Positions 51,579 to 60,016 of a stretch of 64,000 bases of DNA are shown here, in pieces. The stretch covers positions 2,108,001 through 2,172,000 of the forward strand of contig NC_015684.1 in NCBI RefSeq assembly GCF_000218565.1. The letters run 5' to 3'. Origin of the DNA: Afipia carboxidovorans OM5 (GTDB lineage: Bacteria > Pseudomonadota > Alphaproteobacteria > Rhizobiales > Xanthobacteraceae). A program made the position numbers and the translations under genes. Numbering within the stretch: position 1 is the first letter of the stretch; the number at the start of each line of letters is the position of its first letter. Under the pieces are notes generated by a model. It saw only the letters and a list, made by a program, of their open reading frames with translations. It ran no database searches and was not told where the DNA came from.

Positions 51579-52685
51579 ATGGCGAAGGTTCTGGTCGTCA
51601 ATCCACGCGCGATGTATTTCGGCGACCGGCGCGCGACGTCGATCGACCTCAGCGTGCGCGACCTGATCTGGCATAGCCGCTTCCGCGCCGGGACGACCGT
51701 GATCGGCGATCCGATTGATCACCCCTTCGAGGGGATCGCCTATGTGGCGCGACCGATGGGTTCGTTCGACCATTCGCTATTCCGGCTGCCCCGCCTGATA
51801 CAGGCCATCAACAGGATCGCGCCGGACGTCATTTCCGTGCAGGAGCATCTCGGTACAGCCGCCTTCCTCGCCCGCCGCCTCAGCGCGCCCGTGGTGCTGC
51901 ATCTGCATAATCCGATCCGCCAGCCGAGGAGCGCCGTCGAGCGCATCCGCCGCCGCACCGCGTTTGCAGAGTTGCGCGGCCTCATCTTCGTCAGCCACGA
52001 CCACGAACGCGCCTTCCGCGATACCTGGCCGCTCGTGACGACGCCGCGCCATGTGGTGCCGAACGGCCTCGACCTGGCGGAATGGCATCCGGCACCGACC
52101 CGCGAAAAGGTCGTACTGGTGGTCGGGCGTGCGATCCCGGAGAAAGGCATTCTCGAAGCCGCGAACGCCCTCGCCGCGACCTTGCCCCGGCATCCGGGCT
52201 GGAGAGCCGTATTCATTCTGAGCGCCGCCGAGGACCAGCGCGCCTATGCCGAACACGTCCGACGCGTGCTCGCTCCGCTCGGGCCGCAGGCCGAGTTTCT
52301 GATCGGTGCCCCCTTCGCAACGGTGAAGGCCTGGAACGAGCGGGCGGCGATTGCCGTGATTTCCTCCCGCCTCCGCGAAACCTTCGGCCGCACCGCGCTC
52401 GAGGCGCACGCCGGAGGTGCTGCCGTGATCTCGTCAGGGAATGGAGGCTTGCGGGAGGTCAGCGGCGAACACGCGCTCTCTCTGCCCCGGGTCGGCGCGC
52501 CTGAAATCTCGGATGCCGTTGAGCGGCTGATCGGCAATGAAGCCGAGCGCGACCGACTGGCCGCTGAGGGTCACGCACGAGCTCTCGCGCAGTTCGATAT
52601 CCGCACGACGGCGGAGACACACGACCGCATTCTGGAAATGCTGTTGCCTCAACGGCAAAGCACGAAAACTTCAGGCTTAGGATGA
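51579..52685 (+). CDS. Glycosyltransferase family 4 protein
   Basis: 368 residues from the ATG at 51579; the frame upstream to 51384 overlaps the previous gene. The N-terminal domain has ISVQEHLGTAAFLARRLSAPVVLHLHNPIRQP; the C-terminal GT-B donor domain has FVSHDHERAF, VVPNGLDLAEWHP, VVGRAIPEKGILEAANAL and the ETFGRTALEAHAGGAAVISSGNGGLREV box that binds the sugar nucleotide. Cytosolic or peripheral membrane enzyme for envelope or exopolysaccharide synthesis. It stands alone and its acceptor is unknown. Confidence 0.88.
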   Translation: MAKVLVVNPRAMYFGDRRATSIDLSVRDLIWHSRFRAGTTVIGDPIDHPFEGIAYVARPMGSFDHSLFRLPRLIQAINRIAPDVISVQEHLGTAAFLARRLSAPVVLHLHNPIRQPRSAVERIRRRTAFAELRGLIFVSHDHERAFRDTWPLVTTPRHVVPNGLDLAEWHPAPTREKVVLVVGRAIPEKGILEAANALAATLPRHPGWRAVFILSAAEDQRAYAEHVRRVLAPLGPQAEFLIGAPFATVKAWNERAAIAVISSRLRETFGRTALEAHAGGAAVISSGNGGLREVSGEHALSLPRVGAPEISDAVERLIGNEAERDRLAAEGHARALAQFDIRTTAETHDRILEMLLPQRQSTKTSGLG

Positions 52686-52687
52686 AG

Positions 52688-52764
52688 TGGTCGGGGCAGG
52701 AGGATTCGAACCTCCGACCTGCGGTACCCAAAACCGCCGCGCTACCAGGCTACGCTATACCCCG
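52688..52764 (-). tRNA. tRNA-Pro (anticodon TGG)
   Basis: Minus-strand cloverleaf: acceptor CGGGGTA with TGCCCCG, D-arm GCGT...GCGC, anticodon arm GCGGT/ACCGC around TTTGGGT (anticodon TGG), T-arm GGAGG TTCGAAT CCTCC, A73 and encoded CCA. Length 77. Confidence 0.97.
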
Positions 52765-52841
52765 AAAGGCCCGTGGTTACACTGTTCGCAACACCCCAGC
52801 AAGCCGGGCGTGATGGCCTGAAATACTCTCGTGCCGACCGC

Positions 52842-53378
52842 TTAACGCCGCCCGAACAAGGGGCCTGCAACCCGGTCGCCCGGTGCGAGCCCGTCCTTCC
52901 GGGCGGTTCCCGCCACCAATTCCAGCACGGCCTTCACCGGCCCGCCGGACGAAATAATCCGCTCCGATAACGGCTCGGTGTTCTCGGCGATCCGCAGGAT
53001 CCGGCCATCCTCCTGAATGAAGATCATGTCCAGCGAGACATAGGTGTTCTTCATCCACATCGAAACGTGCTGTTGCGGCGAAAAATCAAACAGCATGCCC
53101 CGGCCCTGCGGCAGTTCCTTGCGGAACATGAGGCCCTTCTCCCGCTCGGCCACGGTCCTTGCGACCTCGACGCTGTAGACCTTCACCCCCGATTTGGTGA
53201 CGATCTCGAGCGTCTCGGTGCCGGCGGCCTCAGCGGTCCTCATGCCGGGCACCGAGCCGCGATCGAGGGTGGGCCCAAAGTCCAGGCCTAGGCCAAGCAC
53301 AAGACCGAAGGCGGCCGAGACCGCAACTAGAACCGTAGCCGTCCGCCCTGCCCGTGCCTTCGACAATCCAAACGCCAT
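52842..53378 (-). CDS. DUF192 family secreted protein
   Basis: 178 residues. An N-terminal hydrophobic segment (TATVLVAVSAAFGLVLGLGLDF) acts as signal or anchor. The DUF192 core is complete: YSVEVARTVAEREKGLMFRKELPQGRGMLFDFSPQQHVSMWMKNTYVSLDMIFIQEDGRIL and the ending ERIISSGGPVKAVLELVAGTARKDGLAPGDRV. Family members are periplasmic or secreted beta-barrel-like proteins of unknown biochemical role. It follows the tRNA-Pro gene on the same strand with no other partner. Confidence 0.9.
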   Translation of the reverse strand: MAFGLSKARAGRTATVLVAVSAAFGLVLGLGLDFGPTLDRGSVPGMRTAEAAGTETLEIVTKSGVKVYSVEVARTVAEREKGLMFRKELPQGRGMLFDFSPQQHVSMWMKNTYVSLDMIFIQEDGRILRIAENTEPLSERIISSGGPVKAVLELVAGTARKDGLAPGDRVAGPLFGRR

Positions 53379-53579
53379 CGCCTGCCTCGCTTCCAGTCCC
53401 GCGGGGCCATAGCAAATCGGCAGCCGAACGTCAGCCGTCTCGCCATCACGTTGGCGTGGCGTAGCTTGGGGGCGAAATCGAAGGGATAAGTTGCCGGCGC
53501 GCGACAGCAGCGTGTCACGCCATCACCTCGCGCCAGCTCACGGCACGCCAGCCTGCCCGAAAGTCAGATCGAGGATACG

Positions 53580-54245
53580 TCAGTGGGACGACAGACCGCC
53601 CGCGCCAAGCTCAGGCTGAATCTCCGCCGCCATCAGGCCCTTGGAGCCCGGCCCATAGCGGACCAGCACATACTGGCCGGGGCGAAGCTCGGTCATGCCG
53701 TAGCGGCGCAGCGTTTCCATGTGGACGAAGATGTCCGGTGTCCCCTCGCCGCAGGAGACGAAGCCGAACCCGCGCAGCCGGTTGAACCACTTCACCTGGG
53801 CCCGCTCGAGCCCGCTCGTCGGCGTGACGCTGACATGGGTACGCGGCGGCAGCATCTGCGCCGGGTGGATGGCCGTCGACTCGTCCATCGAGAGAATGCG
53901 GAAGGCCTGATAGCCCTTCTGCCGCTGCACGCACTCGCAGATGAGGCGCGCGCCCTCATAGGCGGTCTGGTAGCCGTCGCGCCGCAGGACGGTGACGTGC
54001 AGAAGGATGTCCGGCAGGCCGTTGTCCGGGACGATGAAGCCGTAGCCCTTCGAGGCGTCGAACCATTTGATGACGCCGCTCAGCTCAACGAGATTGGCAC
54101 CGACGCCATCGCCGAGTGCAGCGAACGCATCGGCTGCATCCCGACTATGCGGCATGGCAAATTCGTTCGAGGTGGGTTTAGAATTCGACCCGACTCCGAG
54201 CTGTTGCTCGGCAAGCCGTTTGGACTCGAAATTGTCCGTCCCCAT
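53580..54245 (-). CDS. Tandem cold-shock-domain protein
   Basis: 221 residues from the ATG at 54245 (GTG/ATG alternatives at 54260 and 54155). Two cold-shock domains: the first has SGVIKWFDASKGYGFIVPDNGLPDILLHVTVLRR (RNP-1 KGYGFI), the second RAQVKWFNRLRGFGFVSCGEGTPDIFVHMETLRRYG (RNP-1 RGFGFV). Such double-domain proteins bind single-stranded RNA/DNA and are common in Rhizobiales. The N-terminal 55 residues are low in structure. Expected role: RNA chaperone under stress; no targets can be read. Confidence 0.9.
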   Translation of the reverse strand: MGTDNFESKRLAEQQLGVGSNSKPTSNEFAMPHSRDAADAFAALGDGVGANLVELSGVIKWFDASKGYGFIVPDNGLPDILLHVTVLRRDGYQTAYEGARLICECVQRQKGYQAFRILSMDESTAIHPAQMLPPRTHVSVTPTSGLERAQVKWFNRLRGFGFVSCGEGTPDIFVHMETLRRYGMTELRPGQYVLVRYGPGSKGLMAAEIQPELGAGGLSSH

Positions 54246-54530
54246 GACCCCGGGCCCCACTCTACCGGCCCTGCGTGACAGACCCGGCTGGATTGCGCCG
54301 ATCGATGTGATTCACCGACAAAGCGCAGCGATTCGTGTGTTGGAACGATAACATTCCAGCTTATGCGGGAAAGCCCAAAAACCGGTTCGGCCGAAGCTGT
54401 GAACAGCTTGCCTGCATCGAACTCAGATCTTCGCGGATATCAGAGGTGCCCCGCATGCAGCGCAGGCACGACAGCCTTGCTGGCGGAACTGCGAAAAAGC
54501 GACTGCGTTAGTGCCCGCGGAGGACCGATC

Positions 54531-54812
54531 ATGCCTTATGCGTTATTCACCAACGGAGAACAGATCAGCAAAGCCTACAGCACCCCACAGGAGGTCTGGA
54601 AGGAAGCCGAAGAAGCGGGCCTTGTGATCGAGTTGCCCGCGGACGAGGAAAAGGACGAGCCGAAGCAGGTTCTCGATGAAGACTACCGCATCGAGCCGTG
54701 CCCGCCCGATCAGCCCGCCGAAGGCAGCGCCCCCACCCGCAAGCCTGTCCACCAGGACGATGCGCGACCGGCCCGGCTGCACCGGGCACACGCCCGGTCA
54801 TCCCGCCGGTAA
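54531..54812 (+). CDS. Small conserved hypothetical protein
   Basis: 93 residues from the ATG at 54531 with GGAGGA eight bases upstream; the upstream open frame from 54363 has no such signal. It opens MPYALFTNGEQISKAYSTPQEVWKEAEEAGLVIELPADEE and then turns acidic and proline-rich. I recognise this opening as a small protein seen repeatedly in Bradyrhizobiaceae but know no function. The last third is basic and Arg-rich (ARPARLHRAHARSSRR). Confidence 0.7.
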   Translation: MPYALFTNGEQISKAYSTPQEVWKEAEEAGLVIELPADEEKDEPKQVLDEDYRIEPCPPDQPAEGSAPTRKPVHQDDARPARLHRAHARSSRR

Positions 54813-54844
54813 ATCCGCTCCATTTGCGAAGAACATAATTTTAT

Positions 54845-54960
54845 CACTTTAGGCGAAACTGGCGGAACCAACCCGCGATACGCGTGTTGTTGTGCCAGAA
54901 GCTCCCCCAGGCTTCGTTCTCAGAAGAGCCCTGCCCAGTCCCCCCGCTGGCAGGGCTTTT
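54845..54960 (+). ncRNA. Candidate small RNA with C-rich loops and terminator
   Basis: In the gap before the glyoxalase gene: hairpin GAAGC-TCCCCCA-GGCTTC (about 54898-54915), then a 9 bp hairpin AGCCCTGCC/GGCAGGGCT with a C-rich loop containing six C, followed by TTTT. TTGCGA/CTTTAG lies at 54824-54852 as a possible promoter. C-rich, anti-Shine-Dalgarno-like loops on two hairpins are typical of alphaproteobacterial regulatory sRNAs (the suhB/alpha-r14 and cuckoo-type groups), but sequence identity to those was not checked. Confidence 0.5.
54927..54960 (+). terminator. Rho-independent terminator with C-rich loop
   Basis: Stem AGCCCTGCC (54927-54935) with GGCAGGGCT (54949-54957), 13-base C-rich loop, then TTT. 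It precedes the glyoxalase gene, so it ends an upstream transcript, most likely the candidate sRNA. Confidence 0.75.
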
Positions 54961-55057
54961 CATCGTCGCCCCGCCGCCGGCGCTCTTCAATCGGACGCGC
55001 CGAGGCTATACATCAGGCGTTCTTCGCTTCCTCCCGACCTCAACCGGAATATTCAAG

Positions 55058-55507
55058 ATGCGCTATCTGCACACCATGCTTCGTGTCCGCAATCTCGACA
55101 CCGCGCTGAAGTTCTTCTGCGGCGCGCTGGACATGAAGGAAGTCCGCCGCACGGAGAACGAAGCCGGCCGCTTCACCCTCGTCTTCCTCTGCGCACCCGA
55201 AGATGAAGATCTCGTGAAGCAGTCGAAGGGACGCGTCGCGCCGACGATCGAGCTCACTTACAACTGGGATGAGGAAACCTATGGCGAGGATCGCTTCTTC
55301 GGGCATCTCGCCTACGAGGTCGATGATATCTACGCGACCTGCGAGCGCATCTCCAAGCTCGGCATTGTCATCAACCGCCCGCCGCGTGACGGCCAGATGG
55401 CCTTTATCCGCTCACCCGATCTGCAGTCGATCGAGCTGCTGCAGAAGGGCGATCCATTGCCGCCTCAGGAGCCGTGGGCGTCGATGAAAAATATCGGTCA
55501 CTGGTAA
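55058..55507 (+). CDS. gloA: Lactoylglutathione lyase (glyoxalase I)
   Basis: 149 residues from the ATG at 55058; the open frame back to 54884 covers the terminator and is not coding. Sequence MRYLHTMLRVRNLDTALKFFCGALDMKE, APTIELTYNWDEETYGEDRFFGHLAYEVDDI and SPDLQSIELLQ shows the paired beta-alpha-beta-beta-beta modules with metal ligands at His5, Glu in IELTYN, His in FGHLA and Glu in SIELLQ. Converts the methylglyoxal-glutathione adduct to S-lactoylglutathione in the cytosol. It stands after a terminator, so has its own promoter. Confidence 0.93.
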   Translation: MRYLHTMLRVRNLDTALKFFCGALDMKEVRRTENEAGRFTLVFLCAPEDEDLVKQSKGRVAPTIELTYNWDEETYGEDRFFGHLAYEVDDIYATCERISKLGIVINRPPRDGQMAFIRSPDLQSIELLQKGDPLPPQEPWASMKNIGHW

Positions 55508-55583
55508 GCGCAACGCACCGACGCCGGAACTTGCACTTCACCTCCACGTTCGTCTGCCAGCAAACAGCAACGAGGAGGACAGT

Positions 55584-55664
55584 ATGGCTCGCGGACTATT
55601 GCTATGGCTCTTGGGAGTGCCGATTCCGATTATCATTCTTTTATGGCTGTTCTTCGGACGGTAA
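55584..55664 (+). CDS. Very short hydrophobic membrane protein (26 residues)
   Basis: Not in any long frame: ATG at 55584 preceded by GAGGAGGA with perfect spacing, 26 codons (MARGLLLWLLGVPIPIIILL... WLFFGR) and a TAA, then directly a strong terminator. It is one transmembrane helix with Pro-x-Pro in the middle. Strong Shine-Dalgarno, no long coding alternative and a dedicated terminator make a real small protein likely. Function unknown. Confidence 0.75.
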   Translation: MARGLLLWLLGVPIPIIILLWLFFGR

Positions 55665-55666
55665 AC

Positions 55667-55696
55667 AAAAGCCCCGCTTTGGCGGGGCTTTTCGTT
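55667..55696. terminator. Strong bidirectional terminator
   Basis: An 11 bp stem AAAAGCCCCGC/GCGGGGCTTTT with a four-base loop, A-run on one side and T-run on the other. It serves the 26-residue gene and the convergent secreted-protein gene (stop at 55695). Confidence 0.88.
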
Positions 55697-56039
55697 ACAG
55701 CTTGCGGCAGTCGGCCGAGCTTTCGATGAGCCGCAAAAGCGGGTTCGTTTTTGCCCGCATGACGCAAAGCTCGGTCTCCTGCTTCGCCGCGACCGGGCCG
55801 GTGCAAACGATCCGCGGCTTGTCGTCGTGGATCGCTGTCTCGAAGGTGCATGTCGCCTGACACGAGGCTTCCGTCGCGAGCGGGTTGGTGACCACGATAC
55901 GAGCCGAGGTGGCATCGGGCGCCATCACACAACGCACCGTCGCCGGCTCGGCCCGTGACAGGCTGACTGCCGCCAAAAGGATGGCCGGCACGAGCAACGC
56001 GAGGCAAAGAGACTTTCTGAAAGCGACAGGCTGCGACAT
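55695..56039 (-). CDS. Small secreted protein with several Cys
   Basis: 114 residues. Signal peptide MSQPVAFRKSLCLALLVPAILLAAVSLSRA, then a short mature part with six Cys (VRCVMAP, SCQATCTF, RIVCTG, ELCVMR, DCRKL). No family recognised. The pattern of evenly spread Cys suggests disulfide-bonded periplasmic protein. The start has no strong ribosome-binding site in view. Confidence 0.7.
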   Translation of the reverse strand: MSQPVAFRKSLCLALLVPAILLAAVSLSRAEPATVRCVMAPDATSARIVVTNPLATEASCQATCTFETAIHDDKPRIVCTGPVAAKQETELCVMRAKTNPLLRLIESSADCRKL

Positions 56040-56130
56040 GCCTTTTCGCTTATCAAAGCGGCGACCAAAAAGGCAACTCCTCCGAAACCAGCCGTTCGAT
56101 GAATAAGAGCCGCGTCAGGCCGATGAGGCG

Positions 56131-56733
56131 TCAGGGTGATGAGGCATCCGGCCGGGATTTTCCGCCGGCCCACGCCTTGACGGCCCCCACATCGAGATCG
56201 AAGAGATCGAGCACCCGGCCGAGGGTGTGGTCGACCATCTCCTCGAGCGTTCGAGGCCGGGCATAGAATGCGGGCACCGGCGGATAGACGATCGCACCGG
56301 CTTCCGTCACAGCCGCCATCGAGCGGATGTGGCCAAGGTGTAGCGGCGTTTCCCGCAACAGCAAGACCACGCGCCGCCGCTCCTTCAACGCAACATCCGC
56401 GGCGCGGGCAATCAGATTGCCGGTCGTGCCCGTGGCGATTTCGGACATCGTCTTGATCGAGCACGGCGCAACGATCATGCCCAAAGTACGGAATGAACCG
56501 CTCGAACAGGTAGCCCCAACATCGTCGATCGGATGAACAACCGTGGCGAGCGATTCAATCTCGGAGATCTTCAAATTGGTCTCATAGGGGATCGTGATCG
56601 TGGCGGCCCTGGAGATAATGAGATGCGTCTCAATCCCGTTGTCTTTCAGCAATTCGAGAAGACGCACGCCGTAAATTGCACCCGACGCGCCTGTGATGCC
56701 GACAACGAGCCTCGGCCGTTTGCGATCAGACAT
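56131..56733 (-). CDS. ubiX: Flavin prenyltransferase UbiX
   Basis: 200 residues from the ATG at 56733 (six codons of in-frame upstream sequence removed). Motifs: VVGITGASGAIYGVRLLELL, the substrate segment ATCSSGSFRTLGMIVAPCSIKTMSEIATGTTGNLIARAADVALKERRRVVLLLRETPLHLGHIRSM, and the C-terminal EEMVDHTLGRVLDLFDLD. Makes prenylated FMN for UbiD decarboxylases, needed in ubiquinone biosynthesis and aromatic acid decarboxylation. It is not beside ubiD here. Confidence 0.94.
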   Translation of the reverse strand: MSDRKRPRLVVGITGASGAIYGVRLLELLKDNGIETHLIISRAATITIPYETNLKISEIESLATVVHPIDDVGATCSSGSFRTLGMIVAPCSIKTMSEIATGTTGNLIARAADVALKERRRVVLLLRETPLHLGHIRSMAAVTEAGAIVYPPVPAFYARPRTLEEMVDHTLGRVLDLFDLDVGAVKAWAGGKSRPDASSP

Positions 56734-57036
56734 TGCTGAGTTCAAGGCCATTTTGTTTTTCTGCTGACCGCACGATCAAAACGTTGCTCGCTTTCACGAT
56801 GCACGGCGCATAGTTTCTCTGCCTTGAGCAGCGCATTCGAAAATGCGTGAGCGGCTCTACATGAGCCGCCACGACAGCTTTCATGATAACCAGATCGCAT
56901 CAGTCCGGATTTGATCGTGATCACGCCACGGCGGCGGTGCTTAAATTCCGTCGCAAGGCAATCACGCACCTCGCACAGTCAGGATCGCCTACGCGCGAGC
57001 CGTCGGCCAAACGTTCATGATCTGGAAATGGAAAAG

Positions 57037-57111
57037 TGGCGCTCCCTAGCGGAATCGAACCGCTCTCTCCACCGTGAAAGGGTGGCGTCCTAACCGATAG
57101 ACGAAGGGAGC
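57037..57111 (-). tRNA. tRNA-Glu (anticodon TTC)
   Basis: Minus-strand cloverleaf with acceptor GCTCCCT/AGGGAGC, D-arm, anticodon arm CCACC-CTTTCAC-GGTGG (anticodon TTC), T-arm AGCGG TTCGATT CCGCT, G73 and encoded CCA. Length 75. Confidence 0.97.
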
Positions 57112-57306
57112 GAATCCCGCGGTCCTTGTCCGCAAGGCAGATGCGGCCGGGTTCGCTGGAAACTCTTACAGGATCAACAGGTTAGGCAGGCCGATCCGTG
57201 CGCTTTTGCCAAGACCGGAGTAGCGGCCCGGCGCGAGGCTCGGAACGTATAATGGCGTTTCGCCGCAGCGGCAAGCACCCTGCTCAGCTTCGTTCTGAAA
57301 GGCCGT

Positions 57307-57603
57307 TCAGCAGCCCCGGCAGATGCTCTTGATCTTGCGATCGAGCGCCTTTTCCTCGGCGGTCGCCTGATAAGGCGCCTCGACGGCGTTGGGATCGCGC
57401 CGCGGCTGCAGATGGCCGACCGGCGCCTGCATGACGCCACTGCCGAGCGAGGGTGGAACCGTGGGGTTGGCGGGCGCATTGAGGCCCGAACCGGCTCCCC
57501 CTCCCGCCGCGTTGCTTTGCGCAAACGAGCCGGGCGCCGTGGCTAAAGCGAGAGCCATCACCACCGCAGAGAACGACCCAGCCGTTATCATCGATGTCCG
57601 CAT
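57307..57603 (-). CDS. Small secreted hypothetical protein
   Basis: 98 residues from the ATG at 57603, which has AAGGAG upstream; the longer frame to 57768 precedes any start signal. Signal peptide MRTSMITAGSFSAVVMALALATAPGSFAQ, a Gly/Ala/Pro-rich middle (SNAAGGGAGSGLNAPANPTVPPS) and a conserved-looking C-terminus EEKALDRKIKSICRGC. Periplasmic; the two terminal Cys could pair. Unknown role. Confidence 0.75.
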   Translation of the reverse strand: MRTSMITAGSFSAVVMALALATAPGSFAQSNAAGGGAGSGLNAPANPTVPPSLGSGVMQAPVGHLQPRRDPNAVEAPYQATAEEKALDRKIKSICRGC

Positions 57604-57770
57604 GGCGACTCCTTTCTTTCCTCCGCCGGCCAGATTACGCCGACAGATAGAAAAAGTGCACACTTCTACAATAGTCCACAAGCCGCTCGGGTTGCAGCCA
57701 CTTACTTCACACTGGTGCGACAGATGGACGGGCTTGGCGGTAGCCTCGCCATAGCTGAGAATTAGCAAAG

Positions 57771-58844
57771 CTATTCCGGCGGGTAGACATGGACCTCACC
57801 GCAATAATCCAGCAGCCGCCTTCGCTGCGTAGGTCCAGCACCCTCGGGCGATAGATAGACCGGCCCGACCGGAATCTTGCCAAAGCCGCCCGGAATATCG
57901 AGCACATAGTCCGGCTGGCACAGGCCAGAGACGTATCCTCGCAATTTTCGCATCAGCGCCTCGCCCTCCTCCAGAGACGTGCGCAGGTGCGCGGTGCCGG
58001 GCGCGAGATCGCCATGATGCAGGTAATAAGGCTTGATCCGGCACTCGACGAAGGCGCGCATCAGCGCCGTCAGCGTCTCGACCGTATCGTTGACGCCTCG
58101 CAGCAACACCGACTGGCTGACCAGAGGAATGCCGCGATCGATCAACCGCGCGCAGGCCGCGCGAGCCGTCGGCGTCAGTTCGCGCGGATGATTGGCATGG
58201 ACCGCGACCCATGTCGTGACATCGGGGTGACGCAAGGCGTCCGCCACCTCATCCGTCACGCGCTCTGGGTCCGCGATCGGCACGCGGGTATGAAAGCGCA
58301 CGATCCGCACATGCGGGATTGCTGCGAGGTCGGCCGTGATCTCTTTCAGCCGCCGCGCGGAGAGCATCAGTGGATCGCCGCCGGTGAGGATCACCTCCCA
58401 GATTTCCGGATGCGTGCGGATGTAATCGATCGCCTTGGTGTAAGCGGCATCCGACAATGCCGTCTCTTTCCCCGGACCCACCATTTCGCGGCGGAAGCAG
58501 AAACGGCAATAGACCGCGCAGACATGCACGAGCTTGAGCAGCACACGGTCGGGATAGCGATGCACAATGCCTTCGACCGGCGAATGCGCGCGGTCGCCGA
58601 TCGGATCGACGCGCTCGATCGTCTCGGACTGCAATTCCTGCGGACTTGGCACATACTGCCGCGCGATCGGATCGTTCGGATCGTTGGGGTCTATCAATTC
58701 CGCAACCGCAGGCGTAATCGCAATCGCATAGCGCTTTGCGACCGCTTCGAGGCCCTGTAACGCGTCCTGTGACACGAGGTTATGCGCGGCGAGTTCGGCC
58801 GGCTGGCGCAATGTGGTTGCAGGCTTCACGACAGCGGCGCCCAT
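57771..58844 (-). CDS. epmB: EF-P lysine 2,3-aminomutase (radical SAM)
   Basis: 357 residues. The radical SAM cluster is CAVYCRFCFRRE (CxxxCxxC), with PLP lysine later in the KamA-like fold and VILTGGDPLMLSARRLKEI and LLRGVNDTVETLTALMRAFVE. It lacks the extra C-terminal domain of KamA, as EpmB does. Converts L-alpha-lysine to (R)-beta-lysine for EF-P modification. Overlaps epmA by 19 bases and lies on the strand opposite efp, making a complete modification module. Confidence 0.9.
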   Translation of the reverse strand: MGAAVVKPATTLRQPAELAAHNLVSQDALQGLEAVAKRYAIAITPAVAELIDPNDPNDPIARQYVPSPQELQSETIERVDPIGDRAHSPVEGIVHRYPDRVLLKLVHVCAVYCRFCFRREMVGPGKETALSDAAYTKAIDYIRTHPEIWEVILTGGDPLMLSARRLKEITADLAAIPHVRIVRFHTRVPIADPERVTDEVADALRHPDVTTWVAVHANHPRELTPTARAACARLIDRGIPLVSQSVLLRGVNDTVETLTALMRAFVECRIKPYYLHHGDLAPGTAHLRTSLEEGEALMRKLRGYVSGLCQPDYVLDIPGGFGKIPVGPVYLSPEGAGPTQRRRLLDYCGEVHVYPPE

Positions 58845-59866
58845 ACGACCTGATCGAGCCGCGTTGCGCCGCTCGCCAGCATCACCAGCCGGTCGAAACC
58901 AAGCGCGACGCCGGAAGCTTCCGGCATCTGTGCAAGCGCTGCGAGAAAATCCTCATCGAGCGGATAGCGTTCGCCATAGCGGCGCTCCTTCTCGTCCATC
59001 GCGCCCGCAAAACGGCGGCGCTGCTCAGCGGCATCGTTCAGCTCACCGAATCCATTCGCGAGTTCGACGCCGCAGCCATAGACCTCGAACCGCTCCGCGA
59101 CGCGTGCATCCTGCGGCGAGGTTCGCGCCAGCGCGGCCTCGGGCGAGGGATAATCAAACAGGATCGTCAGCCGCCCCTCGCCTAGCTTCGGCTCGACATG
59201 CTCGGTCAGCACCTTGCTGAAAATATCCGACCAGTCGTCGTCATTGCTGACCCGCGTGATGGAGGCAGCCATCGCCGCCAGCGCATCGCGATTACCGCGA
59301 TTGCCCTCGACGGTGGCGAGAAGATCAAGGCTGGCGAAGCGCTGGAACGCCTCCGCAACCGTCAGCCGCTCGGGCGGCGCGAACGGGTCGAGCGTCTTGC
59401 CGCGAAACGCAAAGCGCCGCGTGCAAGCCGCCTCTGCAGCGCGTGCAACCACAGCCGCGCAATCGTCCGTGATCGTCGCATACGGCGCACCCGCCCGGTA
59501 CCATTCGAGCATCGTGAATTCGGTCAAATGCAGAGGACTATCCTCGCGGCCACGGAAGACTTTGGCAAACTCGACGATTCTCTCCTCGCCGGCCGCGAGC
59601 AGCTTCTTGCAGGCGAATTCGGGCGACGTCCGCATGTAGAGCGAGGTCTGCCCGCTGCCGCCCAGCCCCTCGGCGCGCAAAGCGTGAAGGTGGGTCTCGT
59701 TCCCCGGTGAGACCTGCAGAATCCCGGTCTCGACCTCGACAAAGCCCTCCGCCGCAAACCAATCCCGTACCGTGCGGGTGATGGCCGCACGCTGGCGCAG
59801 GAACGGCTGGCGATCCTGGTGGCGCTCCCGGTCCCACCAGGGCGAGGCTTTTGAGGGAACCATCAT
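58826..59866 (-). CDS. epmA: EF-P (R)-beta-lysine ligase (GenX/PoxA)
   Basis: 346 residues from the ATG at 59866 (TTG 59872 and ATG 59863 also possible, none with a clear ribosome-binding site). It is a truncated class II lysyl-tRNA synthetase without the anticodon domain: motif 2 RTSPEFACKKLLAAGEERIVEFAKVFRGREDSPLHLTEFTMLEWYRAG and motif 3 GVALGFDRLVMLASG. Attaches beta-lysine to a lysine of EF-P. Translationally linked to epmB; the divergent promoter region 59867-60016 separates it from efp. Confidence 0.92.
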   Translation of the reverse strand: MMVPSKASPWWDRERHQDRQPFLRQRAAITRTVRDWFAAEGFVEVETGILQVSPGNETHLHALRAEGLGGSGQTSLYMRTSPEFACKKLLAAGEERIVEFAKVFRGREDSPLHLTEFTMLEWYRAGAPYATITDDCAAVVARAAEAACTRRFAFRGKTLDPFAPPERLTVAEAFQRFASLDLLATVEGNRGNRDALAAMAASITRVSNDDDWSDIFSKVLTEHVEPKLGEGRLTILFDYPSPEAALARTSPQDARVAERFEVYGCGVELANGFGELNDAAEQRRRFAGAMDEKERRYGERYPLDEDFLAALAQMPEASGVALGFDRLVMLASGATRLDQVVWAPLS

Positions 59867-60016
59867 CAGCAAAATTGGCCCCTGAGGGCGCCTATGGGGC
59901 TCTTGGGGCTGGTATCAGCGGTCCAAATCAGTATGTTGCGGCCCGAAATGGCCTTTTTGGCCGGCCGCAGCCCGCAACGGGCCCGGCGCCGCCTTCTGAC
60001 ATTAGGGAACCGATCC

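Noticed and set aside
56742..56969. A 75-codon minus-strand frame just before ubiX.
   Set aside because: No ribosome-binding site, no recognised motif, Arg/Cys-rich composition, ending nine bases before ubiX. Not enough support, though no other gene occupies this stretch.
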